Shown piece by piece: positions 18,824 to 27,067 of a DNA stretch of 64,000 bases (its first letter is position 1; each line of letters opens with the position of its first letter). The notes beneath the pieces were generated by a model. That model worked only from the letters and a program-made list of their open reading frames with translations, was not told the origin of the DNA and did no database searches. The translations under genes were made by a program, and so were the position numbers. Origin of the DNA: Flavobacteriales bacterium (GTDB taxonomy: Bacteria; Bacteroidota; Bacteroidia; Flavobacteriales_F; PHOS-HE28); assembly GCA_016721005.1 (NCBI GenBank), contig JADKJM010000008.1, positions 251,510-315,509 on the forward strand, in the 5' to 3' direction.

Positions 18824-19354
18824 ATGATCGCCTCGACCTCCTCTCTGAAGAATGCACTGCTCGCCGTGTTCGTATGGAACGCCGGTGTGCTTTGCGCCCA
18901 AGGCCGCTTGGTGGATAAGCGCGAGCAAGCCGAAGGTTGGTACTTGCCCGTGCATGGCCAGGTCATGGTGGATGGCGGAAAAGCGAACGATTTCGAGCTG
19001 ATCGTTTACAAGGACAATGTGGAGATGGCCAAGTTCGCTGGCGACAAGAAAGGCCGCTTCGAACTCGAACTGGACATCGATCAATTCTACACCATCCGCA
19101 TCGTCAAGAAGGGGTATCAGGAAAAGATGCTGTACATCGATACCGCCTTACCCAAGGAGTTGGTGAAGTACCCCGACTATGAGTGCTATGTGAATCTGGT
19201 CGCGCCGAACGCCCAAGGTGTCGACCCGTTCTACACGGACTTCCCTTCAGCGATCGTGCATTTCGATCAGGAGCAAGGTGGCTTCTATCACAGCGAGCAC
19301 TACCTCTCGCACATCCAGACCCGCTTGGCCGGTATAGCCAGCGCGACGTTCTGA
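18824..19354 (+). CDS. Small secreted protein with carboxypeptidase-regulatory-like fold
   Basis: 176 residues with a plausible signal peptide (MIASTSSLKNALLAVFVWNAGVLCAQG). The middle (VHGQVMVDGGKANDFELIVYKDNVEMAKFAGDKKGRFELELDIDQFYTIRIVKKGYQEKMLYIDT, split by short gaps from the N-terminus) has the prealbumin-like layout of carboxypeptidase-regulatory domains. The same layout, including the KxGY..K...IDT motif and a downstream acidic FD segment, occurs at the N-terminus of the 1391-residue protein encoded at 37730-41905, so the two are probably distant paralogues. The function is unknown. An intrinsic terminator follows. Confidence 0.65.
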   Translation: MIASTSSLKNALLAVFVWNAGVLCAQGRLVDKREQAEGWYLPVHGQVMVDGGKANDFELIVYKDNVEMAKFAGDKKGRFELELDIDQFYTIRIVKKGYQEKMLYIDTALPKELVKYPDYECYVNLVAPNAQGVDPFYTDFPSAIVHFDQEQGGFYHSEHYLSHIQTRLAGIASATF

Positions 19355-19411
19355 TCCACGAACATCTTCTCTCCGCCTTACAAAACGAACCAACCAAGGC
19401 TGGAGATCAAG

Positions 19412-19446
19412 CAAGGCGGGCCCGTAAGCCCGCCTTGACCTTTTTC
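19412..19446 (+). terminator. Intrinsic terminator between convergent genes
   Basis: A 10-bp GC-rich stem (caaggcgggc with gcccgccttg, 6-nt loop) is followed by acctttttc on the plus strand. It closes the transcript that ends with the small secreted protein. It may also slow transcripts from the opposite strand, although no T-run is present in that direction. Confidence 0.8.
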
Positions 19447-19459
19447 ACTGGTTAGTACG

Positions 19460-20563
19460 TCAGTGCTGGTCGTAGTCGATCACCACCCGCTGGGAACGCG
19501 GATGCGTCTGGCAGGTGAGCACGTAGCCGTCCGCCACCTCCTCATCCGTGAGGGCGTAGTTCATCTCCATTTCCACCTGGCCTTCCAGCACGCGCGCTTT
19601 GCATGTGCAGCACACCGCGCCCTTGCACGCGAAGGGCACATCGAGTCCGGCGTCCAACGCGACATCCAGTACCGGGTCGCCCTTGGCCGGGATCTTCAGT
19701 TCGGTTTCGCGACCATCCAGGATCACTTTCACATCAGCGGTCCCGGTGAAGTCACCTCCACTGCCATGTGCGTGGTCCTTCTCCTTCTTCGCTTCCGTGG
19801 AGACCGGCGTGTTGAAGAGTTCGATGTGGATGTGCTTCTTGTCCACCCCCTGCTTCTCCAACGCTTCGCTCACATTCACCATCATCTGCTCCGGTCCGCA
19901 GATGAAGAACTCCTTGTCCATGGGGTCCGTGACGAAGCGTTTCAGGAGTTCCACCGACTTCTCGGTGCTGATCCGGCCGTTGAAGAGCTTGTCCTCATCC
20001 ATCCCTTTTGTGAGGATGTGATGCACGGAAAGGCGTTCGGCGTGCTGTTGCTTCAATTCCTCCAGCCGCTGGCGGAAGATGATGCGGTCCTGGTCCGTGT
20101 TGCCATAGAACAAGGTGAAGCGGCTCTTGGGTTCGGTGCGCAGGACGGTCTTCAGGATGCTGAGGATGGGCGTGATCCCACTCCCGGCGGCGAAGGCCAC
20201 GAAATGGCGCTCCTTCGTGGCGTCCAGCGCGGTGGTGAAGCTGCCCATCGGGGTCATCACCTCGATGCACATGCCGGCCTTCAGCTTGTCCACCAACTGG
20301 GTGCTGGCCCGCCCCTTCTCCACCTTCTTCACCGCGATCCGGAGGTGGCCGGTATCGAGCGGACTGCTGCATATGCTGTACGACCGGCGCAGTTCCTCCC
20401 CGTTCACGGTGAGCTTCAGGGTGAGGTATTGCCCGTGTACGAACAGGAAATCCGCTTGCTCGGCAGCGGGCACTTTCAACCCGACCACGATGCAATCCGG
20501 CGTTTCCTGGTGGACTTCTTCTACTTCGAGGGTGTGGAAACGGGCCATGCGTTGGGTGGTCAT
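19460..20563 (-). CDS. Ferredoxin-NADP reductase-type flavoprotein with C-terminal 2Fe-2S domain (PaaE-like)
   Basis: 367 residues starting MTTQRMARFHTL. The FAD domain carries RRSYSICSSP, the NAD(P) domain AAGSGITPILSILK and a C-terminal FICGPEQMM. A plant-type ferredoxin domain then supplies the cluster ligands CKGAVCCTC and the last Cys in VLTCQTHP. This is the layout of oxygenase reductases such as PaaE, the reductase of the phenylacetyl-CoA epoxidase. No oxygenase genes are adjacent, so the electron acceptor here is unknown; a general flavodoxin/ferredoxin reductase role is possible. A -7 element TATTTTTG lies 30 nt upstream of the start. Confidence 0.87.
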   Translation of the reverse strand: MTTQRMARFHTLEVEEVHQETPDCIVVGLKVPAAEQADFLFVHGQYLTLKLTVNGEELRRSYSICSSPLDTGHLRIAVKKVEKGRASTQLVDKLKAGMCIEVMTPMGSFTTALDATKERHFVAFAAGSGITPILSILKTVLRTEPKSRFTLFYGNTDQDRIIFRQRLEELKQQHAERLSVHHILTKGMDEDKLFNGRISTEKSVELLKRFVTDPMDKEFFICGPEQMMVNVSEALEKQGVDKKHIHIELFNTPVSTEAKKEKDHAHGSGGDFTGTADVKVILDGRETELKIPAKGDPVLDVALDAGLDVPFACKGAVCCTCKARVLEGQVEMEMNYALTDEEVADGYVLTCQTHPRSQRVVIDYDQH

Positions 20564-20942
20564 CAGGATCTCCGGGGGTCTTGCAACGGCGCCAAAAATA
20601 GCCGCATGATCGGACCATGGGTCCGGGACCCGCTCCATCGTATCCGAAATCCCTTCCGGGTGTGGATGCATGCCGGTTGGCGGGACCTATTGCTAGGTGC
20701 GCGGTTCGGGGCGTTGCAGCGACGTGCCGCGACGGGAAGCGCCCCATGTGCATCACCTCTTCGTGCCGCAGGGTCGTCCACCATCCCGGCTCACCGCCGG
20801 TGCGTTGGACAGACCCTACGGAGGTGGCAAAGGCATCCGCGGATCACGCAGATGAATGCGCAGGCAGGGTCAAGAAGAAGAATGGCGCAGATGGCCTACC
20901 GGCAGGCAGAAGGCCAGGACGACCGTGAGAGGGTGAACACAA
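20564..20942. other. Gene-free stretch
   Basis: Apart from the -7 element just described, I see no convincing coding frame, RNA gene or repeat here. Short open frames on both strands lack family features. Confidence 0.5.
20593..20600 (-). promoter_or_regulatory. -7 element TATTTTTG upstream of the flavoprotein gene
   Basis: On the minus strand the sequence TATTTTTG matches the Bacteroidota -7 consensus TAnnTTTG exactly and ends 30 nt before the ATG. No clear TTG element sits 19-22 nt further upstream. Confidence 0.5.
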
Positions 20943-20970
20943 CAGCCCCCGCTCTTGCGAGCGGGGGCTG
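20943..20970 (-). terminator. Strong hairpin downstream of the Fn3 protein gene
   Basis: A 12-bp perfect stem (cagcccccgctc with gagcgggggctg) has a 4-nt loop. On the minus strand it follows the Fn3 gene stop by about 40 nt and is succeeded by a moderately T-rich tgttgtgttc, so it is the probable terminator of that gene. Confidence 0.65.
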
Positions 20971-21012
20971 CCGTTCTGGACGCACGGCCGGACCGTGCGT
21001 CTTTGGGGTGGA

Positions 21013-21630
21013 TCAGCCGATCAGCGTCTTCGCTGGATCGCTGGCCGGGCTTGGACCGGCGGCACCGATGGCGACGACCTTGAACCAGTAGAACTTACCG
21101 GTGGTCAGGCCCTCGTCCGTGTAGCTCGCCCGGGTCTCCGTGGCGATCAAGGCCCACTCACTCTCCTCCGCACCATCGGGCTTCCGGTACACCAGGTAGC
21201 TGTACGCACCGTACTGGGGATCCCAGCGGAGCTTCGCTTGACCAGGGAACGCGGTGAGCGTGGCGCGCAGGTTTCCCGGCGCGTCCAACAAACCGATGGG
21301 CGTGGGGACCTTGCGCACGTCGAAACCACTGCTGATGATCTTCACCACATCGCCACCGCTCACGCTCGTCACGTACGCGGCTTCCTCGATGAGCAACAGG
21401 ATCAACGCAGCTTCCTTCACGCGCTTGTCCAGGTGGGCGCTCTTGCCGCCGTCCATGGCCGATACGATGGCTGCTTCGAGTTCTCCACGCGCCGTCGTGA
21501 TCGCTGCGATCGACGGTACCGGCGTGGTGAAGTTGGCGTTGCCTGTCATCTTCGTTTCCACGAACAGCGCCTTGGCCACCAGTCCGCTCGAGGTGAGTTT
21601 CCTCACACCTGCAACTGCTGTAGTTGGCAT
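21013..21630 (-). CDS. Fibronectin type III domain protein
   Basis: 205 residues, no signal peptide. The first ~110 residues are helical and alanine-rich (AAITTARGELEAAIVSAMDGGKSAHLDKRVKEAALILLLIEEAAYVTSVSGG). The C-terminal ~90 residues form one Fn3 domain (LLDAPGNLRATLTAFPGQAKLRWDPQYGAYSYLVYRK ... SYTDEGLTTGKFYWFKVVAIGAAGPSPAS), with the typical Trp, Tyr and the final P-S residues. Similar short Fn3 proteins are frequent in Bacteroidota, often of unknown role. The gene stands alone between two hairpins. Confidence 0.75.
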   Translation of the reverse strand: MPTTAVAGVRKLTSSGLVAKALFVETKMTGNANFTTPVPSIAAITTARGELEAAIVSAMDGGKSAHLDKRVKEAALILLLIEEAAYVTSVSGGDVVKIISSGFDVRKVPTPIGLLDAPGNLRATLTAFPGQAKLRWDPQYGAYSYLVYRKPDGAEESEWALIATETRASYTDEGLTTGKFYWFKVVAIGAAGPSPASDPAKTLIG

Positions 21631-21649
21631 CTGTCCTTTGTTTTAGGTT

Positions 21650-21708
21650 GCGCACCTTCCCCCCGAGCAGTTCGGGGGGAAGGTGCGCGTGACTGTTTCC
21701 GTGTCACG
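21650..21708. repeat. Two abutting hairpins
   Basis: A perfect 15-bp stem (21650-21664 with 21674-21688, 9-nt loop) is followed immediately by a second stem (gcgtgac at 21686-21692 with gtcacgc at 21702-21708). The stems share three bases, so they exclude each other and could act as a switch or tandem terminator. They lie just upstream of the Fn3 gene start. Confidence 0.55.
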
Positions 21709-22009
21709 CGAAGCACTGCTCGCATCGCGCTTGATGTATGAACGCAGGATCTTCCGGAATAGTATGTCCACAGCAATTTTTCTGGCATCCGACCCGCACT
21801 CTGAGCACGACCTCCGGAACCGTTCCTTGGGCCGGAACCACCGTTGCTGTGTCCACTCCCACCAATGCCGTTGCCGCCGCCACCGTTCCTCATTCAGAGG
21901 TTTGGTGGATGTATTCCCTTGACAATATCCCTTTGGCCACGCGGCCTACCCGTTCGGGTAGTCTCCAAAACCCTTTTGCTTTTCCCGAAAGGCGAAAGGA
22001 TCCCGGTCC
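21709..22009. other. Gene-free stretch
   Basis: Open frames exist on both strands but none shows a recognisable domain. The minus-strand frame is Gly/Ser/Asn-rich, which may simply reflect composition. A small 6-bp hairpin (ctaccc gttc gggtag) is near 21948. Nothing else is supportable. Confidence 0.4.
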
Positions 22010-22345
22010 AAGGCAAAAAGGAAATGGTCCAAGGCAAATTGCCCGAGGTCAACGGCAAAAGGAAACGACGCCGGGCGAAAAGGAAATGGCCAAAGGCACA
22101 AGGGAATTGCCCCGAGGCAAAAGGGAATTGCTCCGGGGCAAAAGGCCCTTGGTCCATGACCAAAGGAAAATGGCCTTGGGCAAAAGGTTCTTTGAATAAG
22201 TCCTAGGGAATGCTCCGATGGACACATGGAAATGCCCGAAGGACACCAGGCTTTCGCCGAAAGCCACGAGGACCTTCCGCAAAGACAATTGGAATTCCCG
22301 CTGGTCAAGCAAGCCACGCCATCGGGACCGGCGCTCCGGGCTACA
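22010..22345. repeat. Degenerate 21-nt periodic repeat (array A)
   Basis: About sixteen consecutive 21-nt units can be laid under each other. Their core is GGCAAAAGG followed by GAAATGGCC or GAATTGC, and they become less regular to the right. The period is constant even where the units differ strongly. Frames stay open on both strands across most of the array, for example one with G-K-R-E-L-L-R heptads. No start, Shine-Dalgarno-like site or family match supports a gene. The unit length equals that of the array at 61092. Confidence 0.7.
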
Positions 22346-22410
22346 CTCACGCCGCACGGTGCAACCGCTCCAAGCGCAACGGGAGGCCCTGCTGTGGTCC
22401 TAGGAGTCGC

Positions 22411-22960
22411 TCAGGAAAACCGCAAGGTGTCGTCGAAAAAGCCTTTGAGCAGGAAGTCGTTGCGCGATGCCTCGAACTCCACCTCGGCGACATGGCCGTC
22501 GGCATCGAGGGTGAATTTGAAGTCGGCCACCTCCCCTAGCGCACCGCTGCAACCGATGGTGAGGAAAACGAGGTGATCGCTGCCCAACTCCACATCGAGC
22601 TCAAGAGATCCTTCGCATTGCAAGTCGCGCAATCCTTCACATCCATCGCCGAAGATCCCGAGGAGATCGAAGCCCTGATCAAGCCCTTGGTTGATGCCAT
22701 CGATGGTGGCGTTGCGATCGGGATGGTTCCGAAGCATGCGCAACATACCTACCAGTTCGCTCTCATCAAGCAGCGACAAGGCCATCCAGACAATGCACCG
22801 GCTCGTGCTTCTCCAACCACCCCCAGCGCACCAGGTAATGCACATCGGACCGTGTGCCGTTGACCATGCCCCACAACTCCTCATGCCCACGGTACAGCAT
22901 CTCCAAACGGCGAGGGTGCCGGGTGGGGATGAGTTTGAGGATGGGGGGGAGTGTAGCCAT
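22411..22960 (-). pseudogene. Frameshifted small unidentified gene
   Basis: Two minus-strand frames join into one sensible protein of ~183 residues. The first begins MATLPPILKLIPTRHPRR and runs through LEMLYRGHEELWGMVNG to CLDGLVAA; the second continues DESELVGMLRMLRNHPDRNA ... FEASRNDFLLKGFFDDTLRFS. The switch is near 22770 in GCTGCTTGATGAG, where removing one T restores the frame; the total length is one base over a multiple of three. I do not recognise the family. The gene is divergent from the restriction enzyme and could be a small partner of the defence island or an unrelated gene. The break could be a sequencing error. Confidence 0.5.
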
Positions 22961-23028
22961 GGTGCGCATTCCTCAACCGCCCGCTGAAAAGTAGATGCTC
23001 CCGGCCAAAAGGCAATGAATACCTCGCA

Positions 23029-23036
23029 TACTTTCA
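23029..23036 (+). promoter_or_regulatory. -7 element TACTTTCA before the type IIG gene
   Basis: TACTTTCA matches TAnnTTTG at all but the two final positions and ends only 7 nt before the ATG, implying a very short or absent leader. No clear -33 TTG is present. Confidence 0.35.
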
Positions 23037-23043
23037 CAACCCC

Positions 23044-26025
23044 ATGCCCACGCCCAAGGAACTTGCCAAGGCCGAACTGGAAAAGCTCGTTGCTCGGTTC
23101 AGCGAACAATACGCCAGCTACAAGCAGGCCAGCTACAGCGAAGCGCTGGTCCGCAAGGATTTCATTGACCCCTTCTTCCGGCTGTTGGGTTGGGATATGG
23201 ACAACAACCAAGGCTACGCCGAAGCTTACCGCGAGGTGATCCACGAGGACAAAGTGAAGGTGGGCGGCGCATTGAAAGCACCGGACTACAGCTTCCGCCT
23301 GCCCGGTGGTAAGCGCCTGTTCTTCGTGGAAGCGAAGAAGCCCTCGGTGAAGGTGAAGACCGACGTGGAACCCGCCTACCAAGTGCGCCGCTATGCGTGG
23401 AGCGCCAAGTTGCCCATCAGCATCCTCACCGACTTCGAGGAATTCAGCGTGTATGATTGCACCAAGCGGCCCGAGGTGAACGACAGTGCCAGCAAGGCCC
23501 GCGTGAAGTACCTCACCTATGACCAGTACTTGCCGGAGTTCGATTTCCTCTGGGACACATTCAGCAAAGAGCAGGTGCTCAAAGGCAGCTTCGACCGCTA
23601 CCTGAAGAGCGATGCGCATAAGCGCGGCACCAGCACCGTGGACAAGGCCTTTCTGGAGAGCTTGGACCAATGGCGCACCTACCTCGCCACCAGCATCAGC
23701 ATCCGCAATAAGCACCTGGACGAAGAGGCCATCAACTTCGTGGTGCAGCACATCCTCGACCGGCTCATCTTCCTCCGCATTGCCGAGGACCGGGGCGTGG
23801 AGCCGTACGGCCAATTGAAGGCCATCCTGAAGGAGAAGGGCGACCACTACCCCAAGCTCTTCGACATCTTCCAGCATGCCGACCGGCGTTACAACAGCGG
23901 CCTGTTCGATTTCAAGAAGGACGAGGTGAGCGAGGGCATCACCGTGGACAACAAGGTGGTGAAGACCATCGTGGAGGAACTCTACTATCCGGAAAGCCCC
24001 TACGAGTTCAGCGTGATCAGCGTGGAGATCCTCGGCAGTGCGTACGAGCAGTTCCTGGGCAAGCAGATCCGCATCGATAGTGGACATCGTGCACGCATCG
24101 AGGAGAAACCCGAAGTGCGCCATGCCGGTGGGGTGTACTACACGCCACAATACATCGTGGAGTACATCGTGGAGCGCACCGTGGGCGAACTGGTAAAGGG
24201 CAAGAAACCCGCAGAGGTGGAGAAGCTGCGCATTGTGGACCCCGCATGCGGCAGTGGCAGCTTCCTGTTGGGTGCATACGACTACCTCCTTAACTGGCAC
24301 AAGGAACAGTACGGTGCCTTGAAGAAGATGCGCACCGGCAAGAAGAGCGACAAACTGCGGCCCGATGGCGAACTCACCACCGCCGAGAAGAAGCGCATTC
24401 TCGTACACAACATCTACGGTGTGGACCTGGATGCGAACGCAGTGGAGGTGACCAAGCTCAGCCTGCTGCTGAAATGCATGGAGGGCGAAACGGAAGCCAG
24501 CATCAACCAACAGCTCGGTCTGTTCCACGACCGTGTGTTGCCCACGCTGGATAAGAATGTGCAATGCGGCAACAGCCTCATCGCACCGGACATCTATGAC
24601 ATGACTGAAGAGGTGGACCGCAACATGCGCCCCTTCGATTGGGCAACAGCGTTCCCTACGGTGTTCCATGGCCGCATCGCCAAAGCAGTCTCGGGGCAGC
24701 AGGCCATCAAGGCGCACTTGGCCAAGGCCGGCCGTGTGTTGAAAGATCTGAATGAGGAAGGCGCACGCATCATCGAGCGTTTCGGTACGGATAGTATCGT
24801 GAACGAACCGAACGCAGCTTACGGGATGAGCACAGGAGGTTTTGATGCGGTGATAGGCAATCCTCCATATGTGCGCAGCCAATTCCTGGACGAGCTATCA
24901 AAGCGCTATTTCGCCAGCAATTACGAACCCATGCGCTACCAGCCAGACACCTTCGCCCTGTTCATGGTGAAGGGCATCAGACTGCTCCGTGAGGGTGGAC
25001 GCATGGGCTTCATCATCCCCAACGGAATTCTTACCAACACCCATTACGCTACCCTGCGGCACTATATCCTTACCCAGACAGCATTGGATACGGTGGTGGA
25101 CCTGAAGGACGGTGTGTTCAGCAGTGCGGCAGTGGATACTTCCATATTCGTCATGTCAAAGTCGGGTCGACCAGTACCGAAAAGCCATCTCGTGCAGATC
25201 GGGGAGTGGAAGGCCAAGGAGACCCACACGGTGGAGACCCCGACCAACACTATCGAACAGCACAAGCTTCTCGTGCTGGAGGGCCATGTGTTCAACACCA
25301 GCATGACGGGAACGTCCATGGTGCTGTTGGACAAGATCCGAAGGAACGGCCAGCCGTTAGGGGAACTGGTGACGGTCAAGAACGGCATGAAGGTCCGTAA
25401 GGAACTCCTGGCTGATGAACCAAAGGACAAACGCTATAAGCCCTTCATCGTCGGTGGACAGATCGAGCGGTTCTCTTTGAAGCCATCCGAGCGCTGGGTG
25501 TGCTACGACCGAAAGCTGGAAGCGAAGTACACCAATCAGGCCTTCCGCGATGAAAGCATCTTCACCGCACCTGAAAAGCTGCTGGTCCGGCAGGTGTATG
25601 GCAAAAAGGGCATCCATTGCGCCATGGACCGGTCGGGGCTCTACTGCGATCAGACGTGCTACATCCTGTTGCCTTCATCGATGGCCATTGAGCATATCGG
25701 CGGCATCCTCTGTTCGGACTTGATGCGCTTCTATTTCGGCAATACACTTAGCGACCGCAAGGCCACCTTCCCCAAGATCAAGGGTGACCAATTGAAGCAA
25801 CTGCCTATTGCCATTGGCAGTCGCGAGCAACGCAAGGCCATCGGTGCACTCTACAGCAAGCTCGCAAAGGCGGAGGAGCAACTTCGGGAACCTCGCTTGG
25901 CTCACCAAGAAACCGCATCGCGGCACAAGTTCGTCCACTTGGAACGGCAACTCAACGAGGCCGTGTTCGCACTGTACGGCCTGAATGAACGTGAAGTGGA
26001 ACTGGTGATGCGAAGCCAAGGTTGA
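23044..26025 (+). CDS. Type IIG restriction-modification enzyme (Eco57I-like methylase with N-terminal nuclease)
   Basis: 993 residues in one chain. The N-terminal ~200 residues look like a PD-(D/E)xK nuclease: Asp in APDYSFRLPGG and E-A-K in FFVEAKKPS (about residues 80-98), then the AYQVRRYAWSAKLPISILTDFEEF core. A helical linker follows. The adenine methyltransferase has motif I DPACGSGSF (about 399-407) and motif IV NPPY (about 605). The C-terminal ~300 residues resemble the TaqI/Eco57I-type specificity domain (GQPLGELVTVKNGMKVRKE; FGNTLSDRKATFPKIKGDQLKQLPI). Such enzymes cut and methylate at their own recognition site, so no separate S or R subunit is needed. Key motifs are intact. It heads a cluster with a cyclase and a HEPN-like protein. 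Confidence 0.88.
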   Translation: MPTPKELAKAELEKLVARFSEQYASYKQASYSEALVRKDFIDPFFRLLGWDMDNNQGYAEAYREVIHEDKVKVGGALKAPDYSFRLPGGKRLFFVEAKKPSVKVKTDVEPAYQVRRYAWSAKLPISILTDFEEFSVYDCTKRPEVNDSASKARVKYLTYDQYLPEFDFLWDTFSKEQVLKGSFDRYLKSDAHKRGTSTVDKAFLESLDQWRTYLATSISIRNKHLDEEAINFVVQHILDRLIFLRIAEDRGVEPYGQLKAILKEKGDHYPKLFDIFQHADRRYNSGLFDFKKDEVSEGITVDNKVVKTIVEELYYPESPYEFSVISVEILGSAYEQFLGKQIRIDSGHRARIEEKPEVRHAGGVYYTPQYIVEYIVERTVGELVKGKKPAEVEKLRIVDPACGSGSFLLGAYDYLLNWHKEQYGALKKMRTGKKSDKLRPDGELTTAEKKRILVHNIYGVDLDANAVEVTKLSLLLKCMEGETEASINQQLGLFHDRVLPTLDKNVQCGNSLIAPDIYDMTEEVDRNMRPFDWATAFPTVFHGRIAKAVSGQQAIKAHLAKAGRVLKDLNEEGARIIERFGTDSIVNEPNAAYGMSTGGFDAVIGNPPYVRSQFLDELSKRYFASNYEPMRYQPDTFALFMVKGIRLLREGGRMGFIIPNGILTNTHYATLRHYILTQTALDTVVDLKDGVFSSAAVDTSIFVMSKSGRPVPKSHLVQIGEWKAKETHTVETPTNTIEQHKLLVLEGHVFNTSMTGTSMVLLDKIRRNGQPLGELVTVKNGMKVRKELLADEPKDKRYKPFIVGGQIERFSLKPSERWVCYDRKLEAKYTNQAFRDESIFTAPEKLLVRQVYGKKGIHCAMDRSGLYCDQTCYILLPSSMAIEHIGGILCSDLMRFYFGNTLSDRKATFPKIKGDQLKQLPIAIGSREQRKAIGALYSKLAKAEEQLREPRLAHQETASRHKFVHLERQLNEAVFALYGLNEREVELVMRSQG

Positions 26026-26033
26026 ATCCGCCG

Positions 26034-26222
26034 ATGGATAACTACCGCTTCTTCCAGAATGCTGAACTGGCCACTGCCACCGGCCTGCGCTCCACACAGC
26101 TCGCGGACCGCATCGCGCATGTGGATGCGAAGGTGGATGGGTTGGTGTTCGGGTTGTATGGGTTGAAGAAAGAAGAGGTTGGGGTGGTGGAGGGGAGGGA
26201 GGTAATGGGCATTACACCATAG
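26034..26222 (+). CDS. Small protein resembling the C-terminal tail of type IIG enzymes
   Basis: 62 residues starting MDNYRFFQNAELA, 8 nt behind the restriction enzyme. Its end (DAKVDGLVFGLYGLKKEEVGVVEG) parallels the very end of the enzyme before it (ERQLNEAVFALYGLNEREVELV) and the widespread tail xVxxLYGLxxEExxxVE of these methylases. It is therefore most likely a leftover piece of a second, lost type IIG gene, or a small accessory subunit. It has no other recognisable feature. The cyclase gene starts 5 nt later, so it is probably transcribed with its neighbours. Confidence 0.5.
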   Translation: MDNYRFFQNAELATATGLRSTQLADRIAHVDAKVDGLVFGLYGLKKEEVGVVEGREVMGITP

Positions 26223-26227
26223 AGAGA

Positions 26228-27067
26228 ATGGCTGTGAAGTTCGAGCTACCGAAGAAGGAACTGCCCAAGCGCAGGCTAGTGCAGTATGTCTTCCTCGATG
26301 TCGTTGAGTTCACGCGACCGGACCGAAGCGATGAGGATATGGCCCGTATCATTCTCACGCTAAATGATGTGGTGCAGCATGCACTTTCCCAAGCAAGTAT
26401 CCGACGACAAAATAGGATAGTGCTTCCTACAGGTGACGGCATGTGCATCGCTCTCCTGAACGGCAAAGTCCATGACACTCCCTTGCAATTGGCTTTGGAT
26501 ATACGCCGGAGTGTTGATGGCCAAAACGCCTTTTTCTTGGATGAGACAGAACGCTTCCAATTGAGGATATCGGTCCATCAAAACCATGATTTCGTTCTTC
26601 CCGATTTCAATGGAAACCGGAACGTATTCGGGCAGGGGATCAACACAGCGGCGCGGCTCAATCACGCATGCCATCCAAGCCACATTGCGGTAAGCCATGT
26701 GGTCCACGAGAGCACATGGCGCGACCCGAAGTACATGAAGCTGTACGACACCCCTCAGGAGGTGCCTATCAAAGGACAAACCTTCAAGTACTACAGCTTG
26801 GGCCCCGGCTTGGGCGAAGGGGTGAGCCTGATGGAGATCATTGGGCGTTATAAGTCACGGATCGGCCCTAAGCTCATGCTTGATGACATCAGCCGACTCA
26901 ATGTCGGCGACCAAGTTTTTCATGCTGTCTATGGCCTCGGTACCATTCGGACAATAGCTGCGCCGGGCCGAGCTGGATCTGGGCGTCAGGTCATCATCGA
27001 CTTCAGGGATAATGAGCATTCAGTCCGGCTAACTAACGAGAAAGGGAACTATCACAGATGGATTTGA
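26228..27067 (+). CDS. Class III nucleotide cyclase with C-terminal Tudor/CarD-like domain
   Basis: 279 residues, no signal or membrane segment. Residues ~15-190 form a class III cyclase homology domain: metal Asp24 in YVFLDVVEFTR, metal Asp70 in LPTGDGMCIA, and the transition-state pair Asn139/Arg143 in GQGINTAARL. All are intact and correctly spaced, so catalysis is likely. The nucleotide used is not evident; stand-alone class III cyclases of Pycsar antiphage systems make cCMP or cUMP, others cAMP or cGMP. Residues ~222-279 (LNVGDQVFHAVYGLGTIRTI ... RQVIIDFRDNEHSVRL) look like the small Tudor-like fold found in CarD and UvrD tails. The gene overlaps the HEPN-like gene by 10 nt, indicating coupled expression. 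By eye it is less GC-rich than its surroundings. Confidence 0.78.
   Translation: MAVKFELPKKELPKRRLVQYVFLDVVEFTRPDRSDEDMARIILTLNDVVQHALSQASIRRQNRIVLPTGDGMCIALLNGKVHDTPLQLALDIRRSVDGQNAFFLDETERFQLRISVHQNHDFVLPDFNGNRNVFGQGINTAARLNHACHPSHIAVSHVVHESTWRDPKYMKLYDTPQEVPIKGQTFKYYSLGPGLGEGVSLMEIIGRYKSRIGPKLMLDDISRLNVGDQVFHAVYGLGTIRTIAAPGRAGSGRQVIIDFRDNEHSVRLTNEKGNYHRWI

Noticed and set aside
21738..22199. 153-codon plus-strand frame entering the 21-nt periodic repeat
   Set aside because: Its second half is simply the repeat translated, and the first half has no signal or domain.
22573..22863. 96-codon plus-strand frame over the broken small gene
   Set aside because: The minus-strand reading gives a longer, more protein-like sequence with a sensible start divergent from the type IIG gene.
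22961..24882. Long minus-strand frame through the type IIG gene
   Set aside because: Most of it is the shadow of the methylase. Only the part below 22960 was kept, as the frameshifted small gene.
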